Assembly: GCA_002378665.1 (NCBI GenBank)
Contig: DFSO01000026.1
Location: 39,409-62,970, forward strand
Length of the DNA stretch: 23,562 bases
Reading direction: 5' to 3'
From: Loktanella sp. UBA3435
GTDB lineage: Bacteria > Pseudomonadota > Alphaproteobacteria > Rhodobacterales > Rhodobacteraceae
Of this stretch, positions 8,171 through 17,900 are shown piece by piece; the first letter of the stretch is position 1; each line of letters opens with the position of its first letter. Both the position numbers and the translations under genes were made by a program. Below the pieces are notes generated by a model. The model was not told the DNA's origin. It saw nothing but the letters and a program-made list of their open reading frames with translations, and did not search any database.

Positions 8171-8698
8171 TCACCCTTCCGCGATGGCTTTTACACGGGT
8201 CACAAGCCACGCCATATCCGCGTCGGCAATGCCCATCTGGTCCAGATGCGCCGCCGTATTATACAAATACTCTGGGTTCGGGCCGCGCCCGCCAACAGCC
8301 CCCGCAATCATCTGCGCCTGCTTTTCCAGTTCAAACTGACAATATTGTTCGTGGTCTGGATCAATCACATAGGCCAAGGCTTCAACCTCGCCCGCTTCGG
8401 TCATCAGCATCACATTGGCCTCAACATACGCCGATGAAATCAGTTCCCGCGCCCGCAGTTCGGCCAAGACCTGTGCCTCTTCCTCGGGCTTCACCTGAAA
8501 CGCTACGCCTGTGCATTGCCCGCCAACCACGGCATCGAGTGCCAGCACCAGTCCGGGATTTTCAACCGTGCCGCGGTGATGGATCGACAACATGCAAAAA
8601 CTGCGATGGTAGTCTTTGAGGACAGCTTTCACCTTTGCCGCAGGTTCGAACCCGGGGTTCCAAAGAAGTGATCCATATCCGAAAACCCACAGCGCCAT
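8171..8698 (-). CDS. chaC: ChaC-family gamma-glutamylcyclotransferase
   Basis: ChaC-type enzymes split glutathione into 5-oxoproline and Cys-Gly in the cytosol. The 175-residue protein has the family's N-terminal VFGYGSLLWNPGF (residues 5-17), where YGSL forms the substrate-binding loop. The likely catalytic glutamate is E85 in LRARELIS. Length and order match bacterial ChaC. The ATG at 8698 has AAAAGGA ten bases upstream. It is the first gene of a minus-strand set that continues into the MotA/ExbB-like gene 81 bases later. It is divergent from the DUF2125 gene across 65 bases. gloB, another glutathione enzyme, lies 6 kb away; a functional link is only possible. Confidence 0.9.
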   Translation of the reverse strand: MALWVFGYGSLLWNPGFEPAAKVKAVLKDYHRSFCMLSIHHRGTVENPGLVLALDAVVGGQCTGVAFQVKPEEEAQVLAELRARELISSAYVEANVMLMTEAGEVEALAYVIDPDHEQYCQFELEKQAQMIAGAVGGRGPNPEYLYNTAAHLDQMGIADADMAWLVTRVKAIAEG

Positions 8699-8763
8699 GA
8701 TATCTGGTCCTTTTCAACTGGCCCCTATAAACACGACCGCAACAAAGACGCCAAGGGGGAACC

Positions 8764-9750
8764 ATGCGCAAACTCACTTTCATCGTCGCCATTCTGGCCG
8801 CACTCTATGCGGGCTACTGGTTCATCGGCTCCTCCGCTGTCGAAAAGGGCGTCACAGGCCAGATTGCAAAGATGAACGAGGCAGGCTGGGACATCACCTA
8901 TAGCGACCTTGGTACCAAAGGTTTCCCATCGCGTTTTGACACCTCGGCCACCGATCTTTCGGTCACAACGCCAGAGGCTGGGTTCACGTGGAATGTGCCG
9001 TTTGTGCAGGCCAACGCCCTGTCCTATCGCCCCAATAGTGTGATCGCGGTCTTTCCCAACCAGCAAGAAATCATCGTGAATGGTCAGCCGATTGTTGTAA
9101 ATTCGGATGGTCTGCGTGCCAACCTCGCGGTCGCTGCGGGCACCGATCTTGAGCTGTCGAACCTGACTGCCGAAGTCGGAGAAATGTCACTTGAGCTGCC
9201 AAGCGGCCCACTGACTTCAATCTCCAGCGGCCTTTTCGCCCTGCGCCCCGCTATTGCGCCGCTGACTTATGACGCTTACCTGACGCTCGATAACCTCGAC
9301 TTGCCCCCGGCATTGCGCGCCCTGCTTGACCCCCGCGGCACCTTACCAGAGACCCTGAGCCAGACGGTAATTGACGCCCAAATCACGCTGGACGAAAAAC
9401 TGGACCGCCACGCACTTGCAAGCAAACAACTGCCGCTTGTCGACAAAGTCGAGCTGAATAGCGCGGCCATGACATGGGGCGCGTTGGAGCTGCGCGGCAC
9501 AGGCGAAATCACCATTGATCTGGGCGGCGTGCCGACAGGCCAAATCACCCTTAGCGCCACAAACTGGCAGCAAATGTTTGATATTGCATTAAAAATCGGC
9601 GCACTCGATGCCCAAGTCGGCCGCACATTACGCAACGCAGGCCTACTTTTGTCAGGCGGATCAAACGACATCTCAATCCCGCTCAGCTTCAAAGGCGGGA
9701 ACATGTTCATCGGACCAATCCCCGCAGGCGCCGCCCCGCGCTTTCGTTAA
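8764..9750 (+). CDS. DUF2125 family exported protein
   Basis: This 328-residue protein begins with a signal peptide or membrane anchor (about residues 4-22, TFIVAILAALYAGYWFIG). The rest is mostly beta-like sequence, as in the DUF2125 family of alphaproteobacteria, which has no settled function. The segments GWDITYSDLGTKGFPSRFD near 41-59 and TWNVPFVQA fit that family. The mature part is probably periplasmic, anchored by the N-terminal helix. The ATG at 8764 has AGGGGGA just upstream. The stop overlaps by four bases with the convergent TIGR01620 gene, forming a TTAA shared by both. No enzyme motif is seen. Confidence 0.82.
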   Translation: MRKLTFIVAILAALYAGYWFIGSSAVEKGVTGQIAKMNEAGWDITYSDLGTKGFPSRFDTSATDLSVTTPEAGFTWNVPFVQANALSYRPNSVIAVFPNQQEIIVNGQPIVVNSDGLRANLAVAAGTDLELSNLTAEVGEMSLELPSGPLTSISSGLFALRPAIAPLTYDAYLTLDNLDLPPALRALLDPRGTLPETLSQTVIDAQITLDEKLDRHALASKQLPLVDKVELNSAAMTWGALELRGTGEITIDLGGVPTGQITLSATNWQQMFDIALKIGALDAQVGRTLRNAGLLLSGGSNDISIPLSFKGGNMFIGPIPAGAAPRFR

Positions 9751-10727
9751 TCCTTCGAGAACAACCCAGACAGTGCCCGCTTCACGATCCCCGTGACGGC
9801 GGGCCGTTTGGTCGCGTGGTAGGGCAACGGACGGCAAACCTCTAACGCCGCTACACCAACCCGCGCAGTCAGCGCGCCGTTGATTACACCTTCACCAAAA
9901 CGGCGCGATACTTTCGACAAAACGCCACCGCCTGCAACCGATCCAATCAGATCATCGCCCACAGCCACAGCCCCTGTCGCCACCAAATGCGACAGCACCG
10001 TGCGGGTCAGCCGCCAACTGCCAAAAGCACCTGACCGCCCGCCATATATTTCGGCAATGCGGCGGATCATGCGCAGGTTGGCCGTCAGCGCCGTAAACAC
10101 ATCCGCAAGCGCCAGAGGCACAATCGCCGTCACCATCGCCACCTGCCTTGCGGCCGCCTCAACCTCGCGCACCGCCCGCTCATCCAAGGGCGCAAGCAGC
10201 GTCACCTCGGCCAAACCCAAGAGGCCGTCAGCGTCCAAAACATCCGCCCGCTGTTCAGCAAATCGCGCACGGCCCCACGTCATGTCGTCGCGGCCCGCGT
10301 ATAATTTCCCCAGCTTATCAACCACACCACGGGCAGCACCCAAATCATGAGAGGCTAGCGCATCTGCGGCATCCTTATGCACGCGGTCCAAACGGCTCAA
10401 CCGTGCAAATGCCGCCAATTCTCGCAGCGCAATCACCAATAAAACAAGGCAGAACAGTGCAACCAAGCCAAAGGCGATCATGCCCAAAACAGGTGACCGC
10501 GCCAGCAATCCGTTCACGTAATCCCATGCCGCCAAGGACACGACAAAGCCGACCAATGCCACCAAAAGCGACCAAAACCACCGCGCCAATCGCGACGGTT
10601 TGCGGGCTGCTAAGGCGGCTACCTGCTGCATCGCCGCACGTTCGCCCACGACATCTGGGACAGCGGGGGCAGTGTCTGGACGGACAATTTCGCCCTCTTC
10701 CAGGTCAATCAAAATCGGACCCTTCAT
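9747..10727 (-). CDS. ycjF: TIGR01620/YcjF family membrane protein
   Basis: This is a 326-residue inner-membrane protein of the YcjF/TIGR01620 family (DUF697-type). A polar N-terminus of about 48 residues precedes two membrane helices (about 50-70 and 78-101). The long, mostly helical C-terminal domain includes ARFAEQRADVLDADGLLGLAEVTLLAPLDERA and a glycine-rich segment, GDDLIGSVAGGGVLSKVSRRFGEG. It starts inside the stop of ycjX as an ATGA overlap, so the pair is translationally coupled. In gammaproteobacteria the ycjX-ycjF pair belongs to the phage-shock regulon; no psp genes are in this window. The molecular function is not known. The symbol is given by family only. Confidence 0.85.
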   Translation of the reverse strand: MKGPILIDLEEGEIVRPDTAPAVPDVVGERAAMQQVAALAARKPSRLARWFWSLLVALVGFVVSLAAWDYVNGLLARSPVLGMIAFGLVALFCLVLLVIALRELAAFARLSRLDRVHKDAADALASHDLGAARGVVDKLGKLYAGRDDMTWGRARFAEQRADVLDADGLLGLAEVTLLAPLDERAVREVEAAARQVAMVTAIVPLALADVFTALTANLRMIRRIAEIYGGRSGAFGSWRLTRTVLSHLVATGAVAVGDDLIGSVAGGGVLSKVSRRFGEGVINGALTARVGVAALEVCRPLPYHATKRPAVTGIVKRALSGLFSKD

Positions 10728-12136
10728 AGGCGATCCCCAATCAAAAACTGTGCGGCTTTATCAAGCCTGATATGCGGCGGCCCATCACCGGGGCGCAACT
10801 CCAAGGGTGCCGGCGCAAAATTCATAATCGCATAATCCTGATCTAACCACGACTCCGCCCCTGCCCGCGCGGGCCCTAACAAATGCGCAGGATCACTCGG
10901 TAATTTTCCCGGATAAAACGCAGCCTGCTTGCCCGTTTCCAACAATCGTCCACGTACGACATCAAGCGGCCCATCGCGGTGCGCCACCGTTTCCTCAACC
11001 GTGGCCCGCAAGGATGCAATCGACATCGCCGCCGTTGTGGCGCCAGCAAAATCCGCGCGATCCTTGGCGTCACGCAACAACGCCTCGGTGATCGCGGTCA
11101 ATTGCCCATGCTGGGAATGGTGCAAATGGTCCGCCTTTGTCGCGGCAAACAAAATCTTTTCAACCTTGCGCCCCTGAAACAGACGCGTCAAAAACGCATT
11201 CCGCCCAGGCCTGAACGCACCCAAAATTGCGGCCATCGCAGAGCGCAAATCATCCACCGCACGCGGCCCCGCATGGATCGCACCCAGCACATCGACCAGC
11301 ACAATCTGACGGTCGATCTTGGCAAAATGATCGCGGAAAAACGGCTTTACGACATTGCGCTTGTAGCTCTCAAAGCGGCGCTCGAACTCGCGACCCAAAC
11401 TACCGCGCTTGCCCGTAAACTCCGCCAAAGGCGCAAAGGTCAACACAGGGGATCCCGCCAAATCCCGAGGCAGCAAAAACCGCCCCGGCGTACAGTCGGA
11501 ATATCCCGCCTCACGCGACGCATTCAGATGCGCGGTAAAACTGGCGGCCAATGCCTTGGCCTGTCCCTCGTCCAATTCCGTATCGGTATCAACGCCCGCC
11601 AAATCCGCCAAAAATGCCGCGCCATTGGGGCGTCCTTCGGCCCGCGCTATCGCAGCCTTTGACCACTCCACATAGGATAAATCCAACAAACCAAGGTCCA
11701 AAAGCCACTCACCGGGATAATCCACGATATCAATATGCACCGTACGCGGCCCTGAAAAACTCGACAAAATCCCCGTCGGCTGCACCTTGAGCGACAGGCG
11801 CAATTCGCTAATCTGACGCGTCCCCTCTGGCCAAGACGGCGCAGGTGCGGTCAATTGCCCAAGGTAATTTTCAAAGTCAAAACGCGGCAGCGTGTCATCG
11901 GGTTGTGGCTGCAAATAGGCCGTGCGAATGGCCCCGCTTTGTGCCGCGATCAATTGCGGCATCCGACCACGGTTCATCAAATTCGCGACCAATGCTGTGA
12001 TGAAAACCGTCTTGCCCGCGCGGCTTAATCCCGTCACGCCAAGGCGGATCACAGGGTCGCCAAAGGGTGCGGCTAATGTATCCGTCACGGCATCGACGCC
12101 GCGCACGATTTGATCTGCGATTGTTGCGATGACCAC
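10724..12136 (-). CDS. ycjX: YcjX family P-loop NTPase (DUF463)
   Basis: The 470-residue protein has a P-loop GLSRAGKT at 36-43, a Walker-B/G3-like IDIVDYPGEW at 135-144 and an ATKAD segment that resembles the G4 guanine-specificity motif. This matches YcjX (DUF463), a GTPase-like stress protein of the phage-shock regulon in enterobacteria. It is probably cytoplasmic and works with the membrane partner encoded directly downstream with an ATGA overlap. The start used is a GTG at 12136, with GAGAGGG about seven bases upstream. The gap of 97 bases to the divergent truA holds a short GCGCGC inverted repeat (12178-12183 and 12208-12213) but no clear promoter. Confidence 0.9.
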   Translation of the reverse strand: MVIATIADQIVRGVDAVTDTLAAPFGDPVIRLGVTGLSRAGKTVFITALVANLMNRGRMPQLIAAQSGAIRTAYLQPQPDDTLPRFDFENYLGQLTAPAPSWPEGTRQISELRLSLKVQPTGILSSFSGPRTVHIDIVDYPGEWLLDLGLLDLSYVEWSKAAIARAEGRPNGAAFLADLAGVDTDTELDEGQAKALAASFTAHLNASREAGYSDCTPGRFLLPRDLAGSPVLTFAPLAEFTGKRGSLGREFERRFESYKRNVVKPFFRDHFAKIDRQIVLVDVLGAIHAGPRAVDDLRSAMAAILGAFRPGRNAFLTRLFQGRKVEKILFAATKADHLHHSQHGQLTAITEALLRDAKDRADFAGATTAAMSIASLRATVEETVAHRDGPLDVVRGRLLETGKQAAFYPGKLPSDPAHLLGPARAGAESWLDQDYAIMNFAPAPLELRPGDGPPHIRLDKAAQFLIGDRL

Positions 12137-12233
12137 TGATACGCCCTCTCACGTCCATTTCCCCATAGATAGGCATAGCGCGCGGCATTGTGTAGGGATT
12201 GATTTTCGCGCGCCCTCCCCCTAAGCGATGTGC

Positions 12234-13001
12234 ATGCCTCGTTTTGCCCTTCTTATCGAATATAACGGTTCGCCGTTTTCTGGCTGGCAACGCCAGAATG
12301 ATCAGCCCTCCGTGCAGGGCGCGATTGAGGATGCTTTGGCGAAGCTAGAGGCTGGCCCCCACACCATTGGCGCTGCTGGTCGCACCGATGCGGGTGTTCA
12401 CGGCTTTGGACAGGTCGCCCATTGTGACCTGCTGCAAGACTGGGATCCGTTTCGGCTCTCCGAGGCGCTCAACTTCCATCTCAAGCCCCTGCCCGTTGCG
12501 ATTGTGAATTGCGCCCGTGTCGATGACGCATGGCACGCCCGTTTTGATGCGTTGGAACGGCGCTATCTTTTCAAACTGGTCAGCCGCCGTGCGCCCCTGA
12601 CCTTTGATCTTGGTACTGCGTGGCGGGTCAATCATCCGCTGGATGCAGGTGCCATGCAGGCCGCCGCTGACATGCTGATTGGCAATCATGATTTCACGAC
12701 GTTTCGGTCGACCATGTGTCAGGCGAAAAGTCCCATAAAAACCCTTGATGAGTTACGCATTGAAACAATCGCGCGGCCAAACGGGATGGAATTTCACTTC
12801 CACGTTCGCGCCCGCTCGTTCCTGCACAACCAAGTCCGCAGCTTTGTGGGCACATTAGAACGTGTCGGTGCGGGTGCATGGACACCTGAAGATGTGAAAT
12901 CCGCCCTCGCGGCCAAAGACCGCGCCGCTTGCGGCCCCGTTAGCCCCCCCGACGGGCTCTATCTGGCCGCTGTGCGCTATTCCACAGACCCATTCGCCTG
13001 A
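12234..13001 (+). CDS. truA: tRNA pseudouridine(38-40) synthase TruA
   Basis: TruA converts uridines 38-40 in the tRNA anticodon arm to pseudouridine. The 255-residue product has the family start MPRFALLIEYNGSPFSGWQ and the catalytic motif GRTDAGVHG with the nucleophile D52. Later come FxARxxxLxRRYLF-like ARFDALERRYLF, then NHDFTTFRS and ARSFLHNQVRSFVGTL, all typical. I prefer the ATG at 12234. An ATG at 12228 adds two residues, and neither has a strong ribosome binding site. It is divergent from ycjX and lies 145 bases before tamA. Confidence 0.95.
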   Translation: MPRFALLIEYNGSPFSGWQRQNDQPSVQGAIEDALAKLEAGPHTIGAAGRTDAGVHGFGQVAHCDLLQDWDPFRLSEALNFHLKPLPVAIVNCARVDDAWHARFDALERRYLFKLVSRRAPLTFDLGTAWRVNHPLDAGAMQAAADMLIGNHDFTTFRSTMCQAKSPIKTLDELRIETIARPNGMEFHFHVRARSFLHNQVRSFVGTLERVGAGAWTPEDVKSALAAKDRAACGPVSPPDGLYLAAVRYSTDPFA

Positions 13002-13010
13002 TTATTTGCG

Positions 13011-13045
13011 GTGCACGCCCGGTGCACGCTCTGTGCACGTATAAA
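13011..13045 (+). promoter_or_regulatory. Three GTGCACG repeats at 11-bp steps joined to TATAAA: putative operator/promoter of tamAB
   Basis: GTGCACG occurs at 13011-13017, 13022-13028 and 13033-13039, exactly 11 bases apart. Each copy contains the palindrome GTGCAC. TATAAA follows at once (13040-13045) and could be a -10 box. No good -35 lies 16-18 bases before it, because the repeats fill that space. The arrangement suggests a regulator that binds three sites on one face of the helix at the promoter of the tamA operon. Neither the promoter nor a regulator is shown by the sequence itself. The remaining bases up to tamA hold nothing else that I recognise. Confidence 0.4.
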
Positions 13046-13146
13046 ACAGGTGGATTGCCGCTGAAATGTGATCAGCGATTGCTATGCATTCGTGCAACAA
13101 TGCTTTAAGAAAACGTGAAATAATAATGATTTGGGGACTGGACCAA

Positions 13147-14940
13147 ATGAAACGAGCAACGCCACATCTGGTTGCACTAGCATTTTTGCCTACTATCGCT
13201 TGGGGGCAAGCGGTGTCTTTTGACGTCGCGGGCGACAACGAGCGTCTGACCGAGATATTGCAAAGCGCCTCGCTCGTCGAAAGCCTCGATCCAACCGAGA
13301 ACCCCGCCCCCCAGGACTACATCGCCGCCGCCCGCGCCGACTACCGCCGCTTGCTGACAGCGCTTTATTCTCGGGGGTATTATGCGGGTACTATTTCCAT
13401 TTCAGTCAATGGCTTAGAGGCGTCTAACATCGCCCCACTGGACGCCCCAAGCACGATTTCAACCATCGCTTATGCGGTTGATCCGGGTAAAAGGTTTACA
13501 TTTGGCAAGGTCAGCGTCGCACCAATTCCTGCGGGAACATTGATGCCCGAAAGCTTTACGTCTGGTGCAATCGCGCGGTCTGGTGCTGTGACAGAAGCGG
13601 TGGCATCGGGTGTTGACGCTTGGCGCAATTCTGGCCATGCAAAAGCCGCTGCTGGCGACCAACAAATCAGCGCCCGCCACAGCGAAGAAGTCCTTGATGT
13701 TGCAATCAAAATTAACGAAGGTCCACAACTGACTTTCGGTGAGCTGACTATCACAGGCAACAAAGATGTCCGTTCCGCGCGTATCGCGAAAATCGCAGGC
13801 TTGCCCGTCGGGCAAACCTACGCGCCACAGGACCTGCTCGATGCTGAGCGCCGCCTGCGTAAAACAGGGGCTTTTGATAGCGTAACTGCGGTTGAAGCCG
13901 AAAACATCGGCGCCAATAATACTCTCCCCATCGAGATGAAAATTGTCGAAAGCCGCCCGCGCCGCATCGGGTTTGGCCTTGAATTGTCATCCATTGAAGG
14001 GGTGAAGGTGTCGACCTATTGGATGCATCGGAACTTCCTTGGTGGCGCAGAACGTTTCCGCGTTGATGGCGAAGTTTCCGGCATCGGTGGCGAAACGGGT
14101 GGCATCGACTACAAGCTGTCGACCAGTTTGGAACGCCCTGCGGTTTATGGCGCGGACACCGACCTTTATACGCGCATTGAAGTGGGCCGCACGGATGAGC
14201 CGAGTTACTTGATTGATTATGCATCGTTGGAATTCGGCCTTACACGGCCCATCGGCGAAGACATCACGGCCTCTGCAGGGATCGGCTATCTTGGTGCCCG
14301 CGAAGTCAGCGATATCGGCACACGCACGTTCCACATTATCTCGCTCCCGTTGGGGGCCACAATAGAGCGTCGCGACGAACCTACAAACGCAAAAAAAGGC
14401 TATTATATCAATGCGGAAGTGACGCCGTTCACAGAGATCGATGCAGGCGCGGGCGCGTCGCGCATTTTCGTGGATGCCCGCGCTTACAAGACATTTGGCG
14501 AAAGCCAAAATATGATACTGGCAGCCCGCACGCAGGTTGGTACTGTTCTTGGTGGTGACGTGGAAAACACGCCTGACGACTTCCTTTTCTATTCGGGCGG
14601 CGGCGGCACGGTGCGCGGACAATCCTACGATTCACTTGCTGTTGAGCGGGTTTACGAAGGCGAGACATACACGACGGGCGGCAGCTCTTTCGCGGGTGCG
14701 CAGCTTGAGGCGCGCTATTCGGTGACTGACAGTATCGGGCTTGTGGGCTTTTATGACGTTGGCCAGATCACAGCTGGTGAAGGCTGGTCGGGCAATTCTC
14801 AATGGCATGCGGGCGCTGGGGTTGGCGTAAGGTACAACACTGGGATTGGTCCCATCAGGCTCGATATCGGCACGCCTGCAAGCGGCGACAACATCGGCAA
14901 AAATGTGCAGGTCTATATTGGGATCGGACAATCATTTTGA
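13147..14940 (+). CDS. tamA: Translocation and assembly module protein TamA (Omp85 family)
   Basis: TamA is an outer-membrane Omp85 barrel that works with TamB in envelope assembly and lipid supply. The product from this start has 597 residues with a signal peptide (about 1-20, ending AWG). Three POTRA-like domains follow at about 24-95, 116-193 and 195-270. The last has LTFGELTITGNKDVRSARI and the RRLRKTGAFDSV helix. The barrel spans about 271-597. The Omp85 loop-6 motif is VRGQ at 489-492 rather than VRGY or VRGF, with the arginine kept. The protein ends in phenylalanine, as outer-membrane barrels do. The ATG at 13147 has GGGGAC about eight bases upstream. In-frame ATGs at 13126 and 13084 are possible, but the signal peptide best fits 13147. 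Confidence 0.93.
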   Translation: MKRATPHLVALAFLPTIAWGQAVSFDVAGDNERLTEILQSASLVESLDPTENPAPQDYIAAARADYRRLLTALYSRGYYAGTISISVNGLEASNIAPLDAPSTISTIAYAVDPGKRFTFGKVSVAPIPAGTLMPESFTSGAIARSGAVTEAVASGVDAWRNSGHAKAAAGDQQISARHSEEVLDVAIKINEGPQLTFGELTITGNKDVRSARIAKIAGLPVGQTYAPQDLLDAERRLRKTGAFDSVTAVEAENIGANNTLPIEMKIVESRPRRIGFGLELSSIEGVKVSTYWMHRNFLGGAERFRVDGEVSGIGGETGGIDYKLSTSLERPAVYGADTDLYTRIEVGRTDEPSYLIDYASLEFGLTRPIGEDITASAGIGYLGAREVSDIGTRTFHIISLPLGATIERRDEPTNAKKGYYINAEVTPFTEIDAGAGASRIFVDARAYKTFGESQNMILAARTQVGTVLGGDVENTPDDFLFYSGGGGTVRGQSYDSLAVERVYEGETYTTGGSSFAGAQLEARYSVTDSIGLVGFYDVGQITAGEGWSGNSQWHAGAGVGVRYNTGIGPIRLDIGTPASGDNIGKNVQVYIGIGQSF

Positions 14941-17900
14941 AGCATCTCATCCTCATCGGCACCATCGCATTTGTTCCCGCTCAACTGTTGGCGCAAGACC
15001 AAGCGGAAGAAGACAAAAGCTATCTGACGACCCTGATTGAAGACAACCTTTCGGGGGCGTCGCGCGATGTGAATATCGTGGGCTTTGAGGGTGCGTTAAG
15101 TTCGGCGGCTACGATCAAATTACTGACGGTTTCGGATGCTGAGGGCATTTGGCTAAGTCTCGAAGACGTGGTGCTCGACTGGAACCGTGCGGCACTGTTG
15201 CGCGGGCAGATTGATGTCAACGAATTGGGGGCCTCAAAGATTACCATCGCGCGCGCGCCAATCGCCGATGCAAACGCCCTGCCCAGCCCTGAGGCGCAAG
15301 GCTTTAGCTTGCCAGACCTCCCCGTCGGGATTTCACTGGATAAATTGGACATCGCAGAAATTGTCCTTGGCGAAAGCTTTTTGGGCGAAGAGCTTCGCCT
15401 GAGCCTGACGGGTGACGCTGCCCTTTCTGGTGGAGAAGGATCGGCTGCGATTATCGCCACGCGGCTCGGTGACAAGCTTGGGTCATTCAAGATTGACGGG
15501 TCTTACGGGAACATAAGCCGCCAATTGGCGCTGACTTTGGGCGTCGAGGAAGGACCGAACGGCATTGCCGCGACTAAACTTGCCCTTCCCGGCGCACCGG
15601 CGACGAAACTGCTGATTGATGGATCGGGTCCGATTGATGACTACGCCGCAAAATTGACGCTCGCGACCGATGGACAAGACCGACTTGCCGGTGATTTCAC
15701 GTTGAAAGCAACCGATACGGGTCAGGTTGTTCAGCTTAATCTCGGCGGCGATGTGACGCCATTATTCGCGCCCGAATACCAAGACTTTTTTGGTGATGAC
15801 GTGCTTTTGGATGTGCGTGCCAAAGTGTTGAATGACGGACAAGTCAGCTTAGAGGCCTTTGATATTGCAGCCAAATCCGTTCAAATGTCGGGTAGCGCGG
15901 AAATTGGCGCAGAAGGCTGGCCAAAACGGCTCGATTTGTCGGGTCAAATTGCGGACACTGGTGGCCAGATCGTTCTACTTCCACTGTCTGGGCCGAAAAC
16001 TTATGTCGATAACGCCAAGATCAACCTGACTTACGACGCCGCTGTCTCAAACGACTGGACCGCGCATTTTGATATCGCGGGCTATGACCGTCCGGGGATG
16101 TTGATACGCGAACTTTTGCTTGAGGGTGGCGGTATTCTGGTGTCTGGCGATGGTGATGCTGTTGGCGAAGTGACCGCCAATTTTACCTATGGCGCAAGTG
16201 GTCTTGAGCTTGACAATACGGGTGCCGCCGAGGCGTTTGGCGATAAGATTTCTGGCGTCTTGATGGCGACTCGCACCGAAGGGTTCCCGACAAAAATCAG
16301 CACGTTCACGCTCACAGGCCCCGGCATTGAGGCCGCTGCGGATGCAGTGATCACGCAGACTAAACCAGGTCTCAGCATCCAAAGTAATGTGCTATTGGAT
16401 GTCGACACATTGAGCCGTTTTTCGACACTTGCGGGGCGCGATCTTGGGGGCTCAGGCTCGCTTGCGATTGGCAGCGAGATCAAGCCGCTGGACGGTATGT
16501 TCGATGTGGTTTTGTCGGGCACCAGCCAAGACCTCGTGATCGGCATTCCGCAATTGGATGCTGTTTTCAAGGGCGGTGGCACGATTTCAGCCAGTGCGGT
16601 TCGTGATGAAGATGGCACGCGGCTTGAGGCGTTTAAGATCAAAACGACACAGGCCGACCTGACGGCATCCGCCAATTTGACGAGCCTACAGAGTGTTGGG
16701 AATGTTGATCTGATTGTTGAGGATGTCTCGCTGATTGAGCCCAAATTGAGTGGTCCTGCGCGGATAACAGGCACAGCGCAACGCGATCTCGAAGGGATCA
16801 CTACGGCGAATATTCAAGGGTCCGACAGCGTGTCCAACCTTGCGCTGAACGCGATTTTACGCCCGTTGGCTGAGGGTCAAGCGATTGAAGTCGCTGGCCT
16901 TTCGACTATTCGCGATCTTCGGCATTATGCGAGGCTTGTGGGCCGCGATATGTCGGGTGGGGCCGAGGTCGAGCTTGGCTCCACGATCTTGGAGAATGGA
17001 CTTCGGGTCGAAGGGACGCTGAATGCAGCAACCTCCAATCTGGCCGTGGGGGTCGCACAGCTTGATCCGCTGCTACGCGGTGATGGCACGGTATCTGCGC
17101 GATTTGCGCGGCTTGATGCGGATCGGTTCTCGCTCTCTGATCTCAAGGTATCGACGCCAGAACTGTCACTTCAAGGCAATGCCTCTGGCGGTGTCAGCGG
17201 TGAGGCCAATTTGGATTTGACCGCCCGTATCAATGATGTTGGCCTGCTAGGCCAAGGTTTGCGCGGCGCTGTGGACGCTGAGGTGAATGCCACGCGTGAT
17301 GCCGATGACAACGCGACTGTTAAAGCCTCTGTTTCGGGGCCTGGGACAGCGATTGATCTCGCGGCGAATGTCGCACCAGACTATGCCATTTCGGGGGTTG
17401 TTACCGCTGATGTTGCGAACCTTGCGACCTATCGCAACCTGATCGGACAGCCCGTTTCTGGCGGGTTGAGTGCGCGGGTTGAGGGGAACATGCAGCCTGA
17501 CCTTTCGTCCTTTGCCGCAAACCTTACGGCCAGCACTTCCAGCATCGGGATCGGCAATCCATTGGTCGATGTACTGTTCACAGGTACGGGTCAATTGCGC
17601 GCGCAGGCAGGCCTAAAAGACGGCACGCTGAACTTGCAAGACTTTAGCTATTCCACCAACAACCTTTCGATCTCTGGCGACTTGGGCGGGAAATCTGGCA
17701 ACGGCCGTGGCGCGTTTGAGGCGCGTCTGCGCGATGTTGGTCTTTTGACGGATCAATTGAGCGGGCCTGTCACTGCGGCTGGGACTGCGTCACTTGATAA
17801 CGCAGGCAATTGGGGCATTGATGCGCTTGCATCTGGTCCGGGTGGGATCACGATCAACACCTCGGGTCAGATCGGCAAGAATGGCCAATTGAACCTGAAT

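Noticed and set aside
10979..11662. 227-residue plus-strand open frame inside ycjX
   Set aside because: It is antisense to a well-supported P-loop protein, highly Arg/Gln-rich and without recognisable motifs.
12178..12213. GCGCGC inverted repeat between ycjX and truA as a terminator
   Set aside because: The arms are only six bases of self-complementary GC with a 24-base loop and no T-tract, and both neighbours start here rather than end.
13002..13238. 78-residue minus-strand open frame over the tamA promoter
   Set aside because: It covers the GTGCACG repeats and the tamA signal peptide region, with no ribosome binding site and no protein-like pattern.
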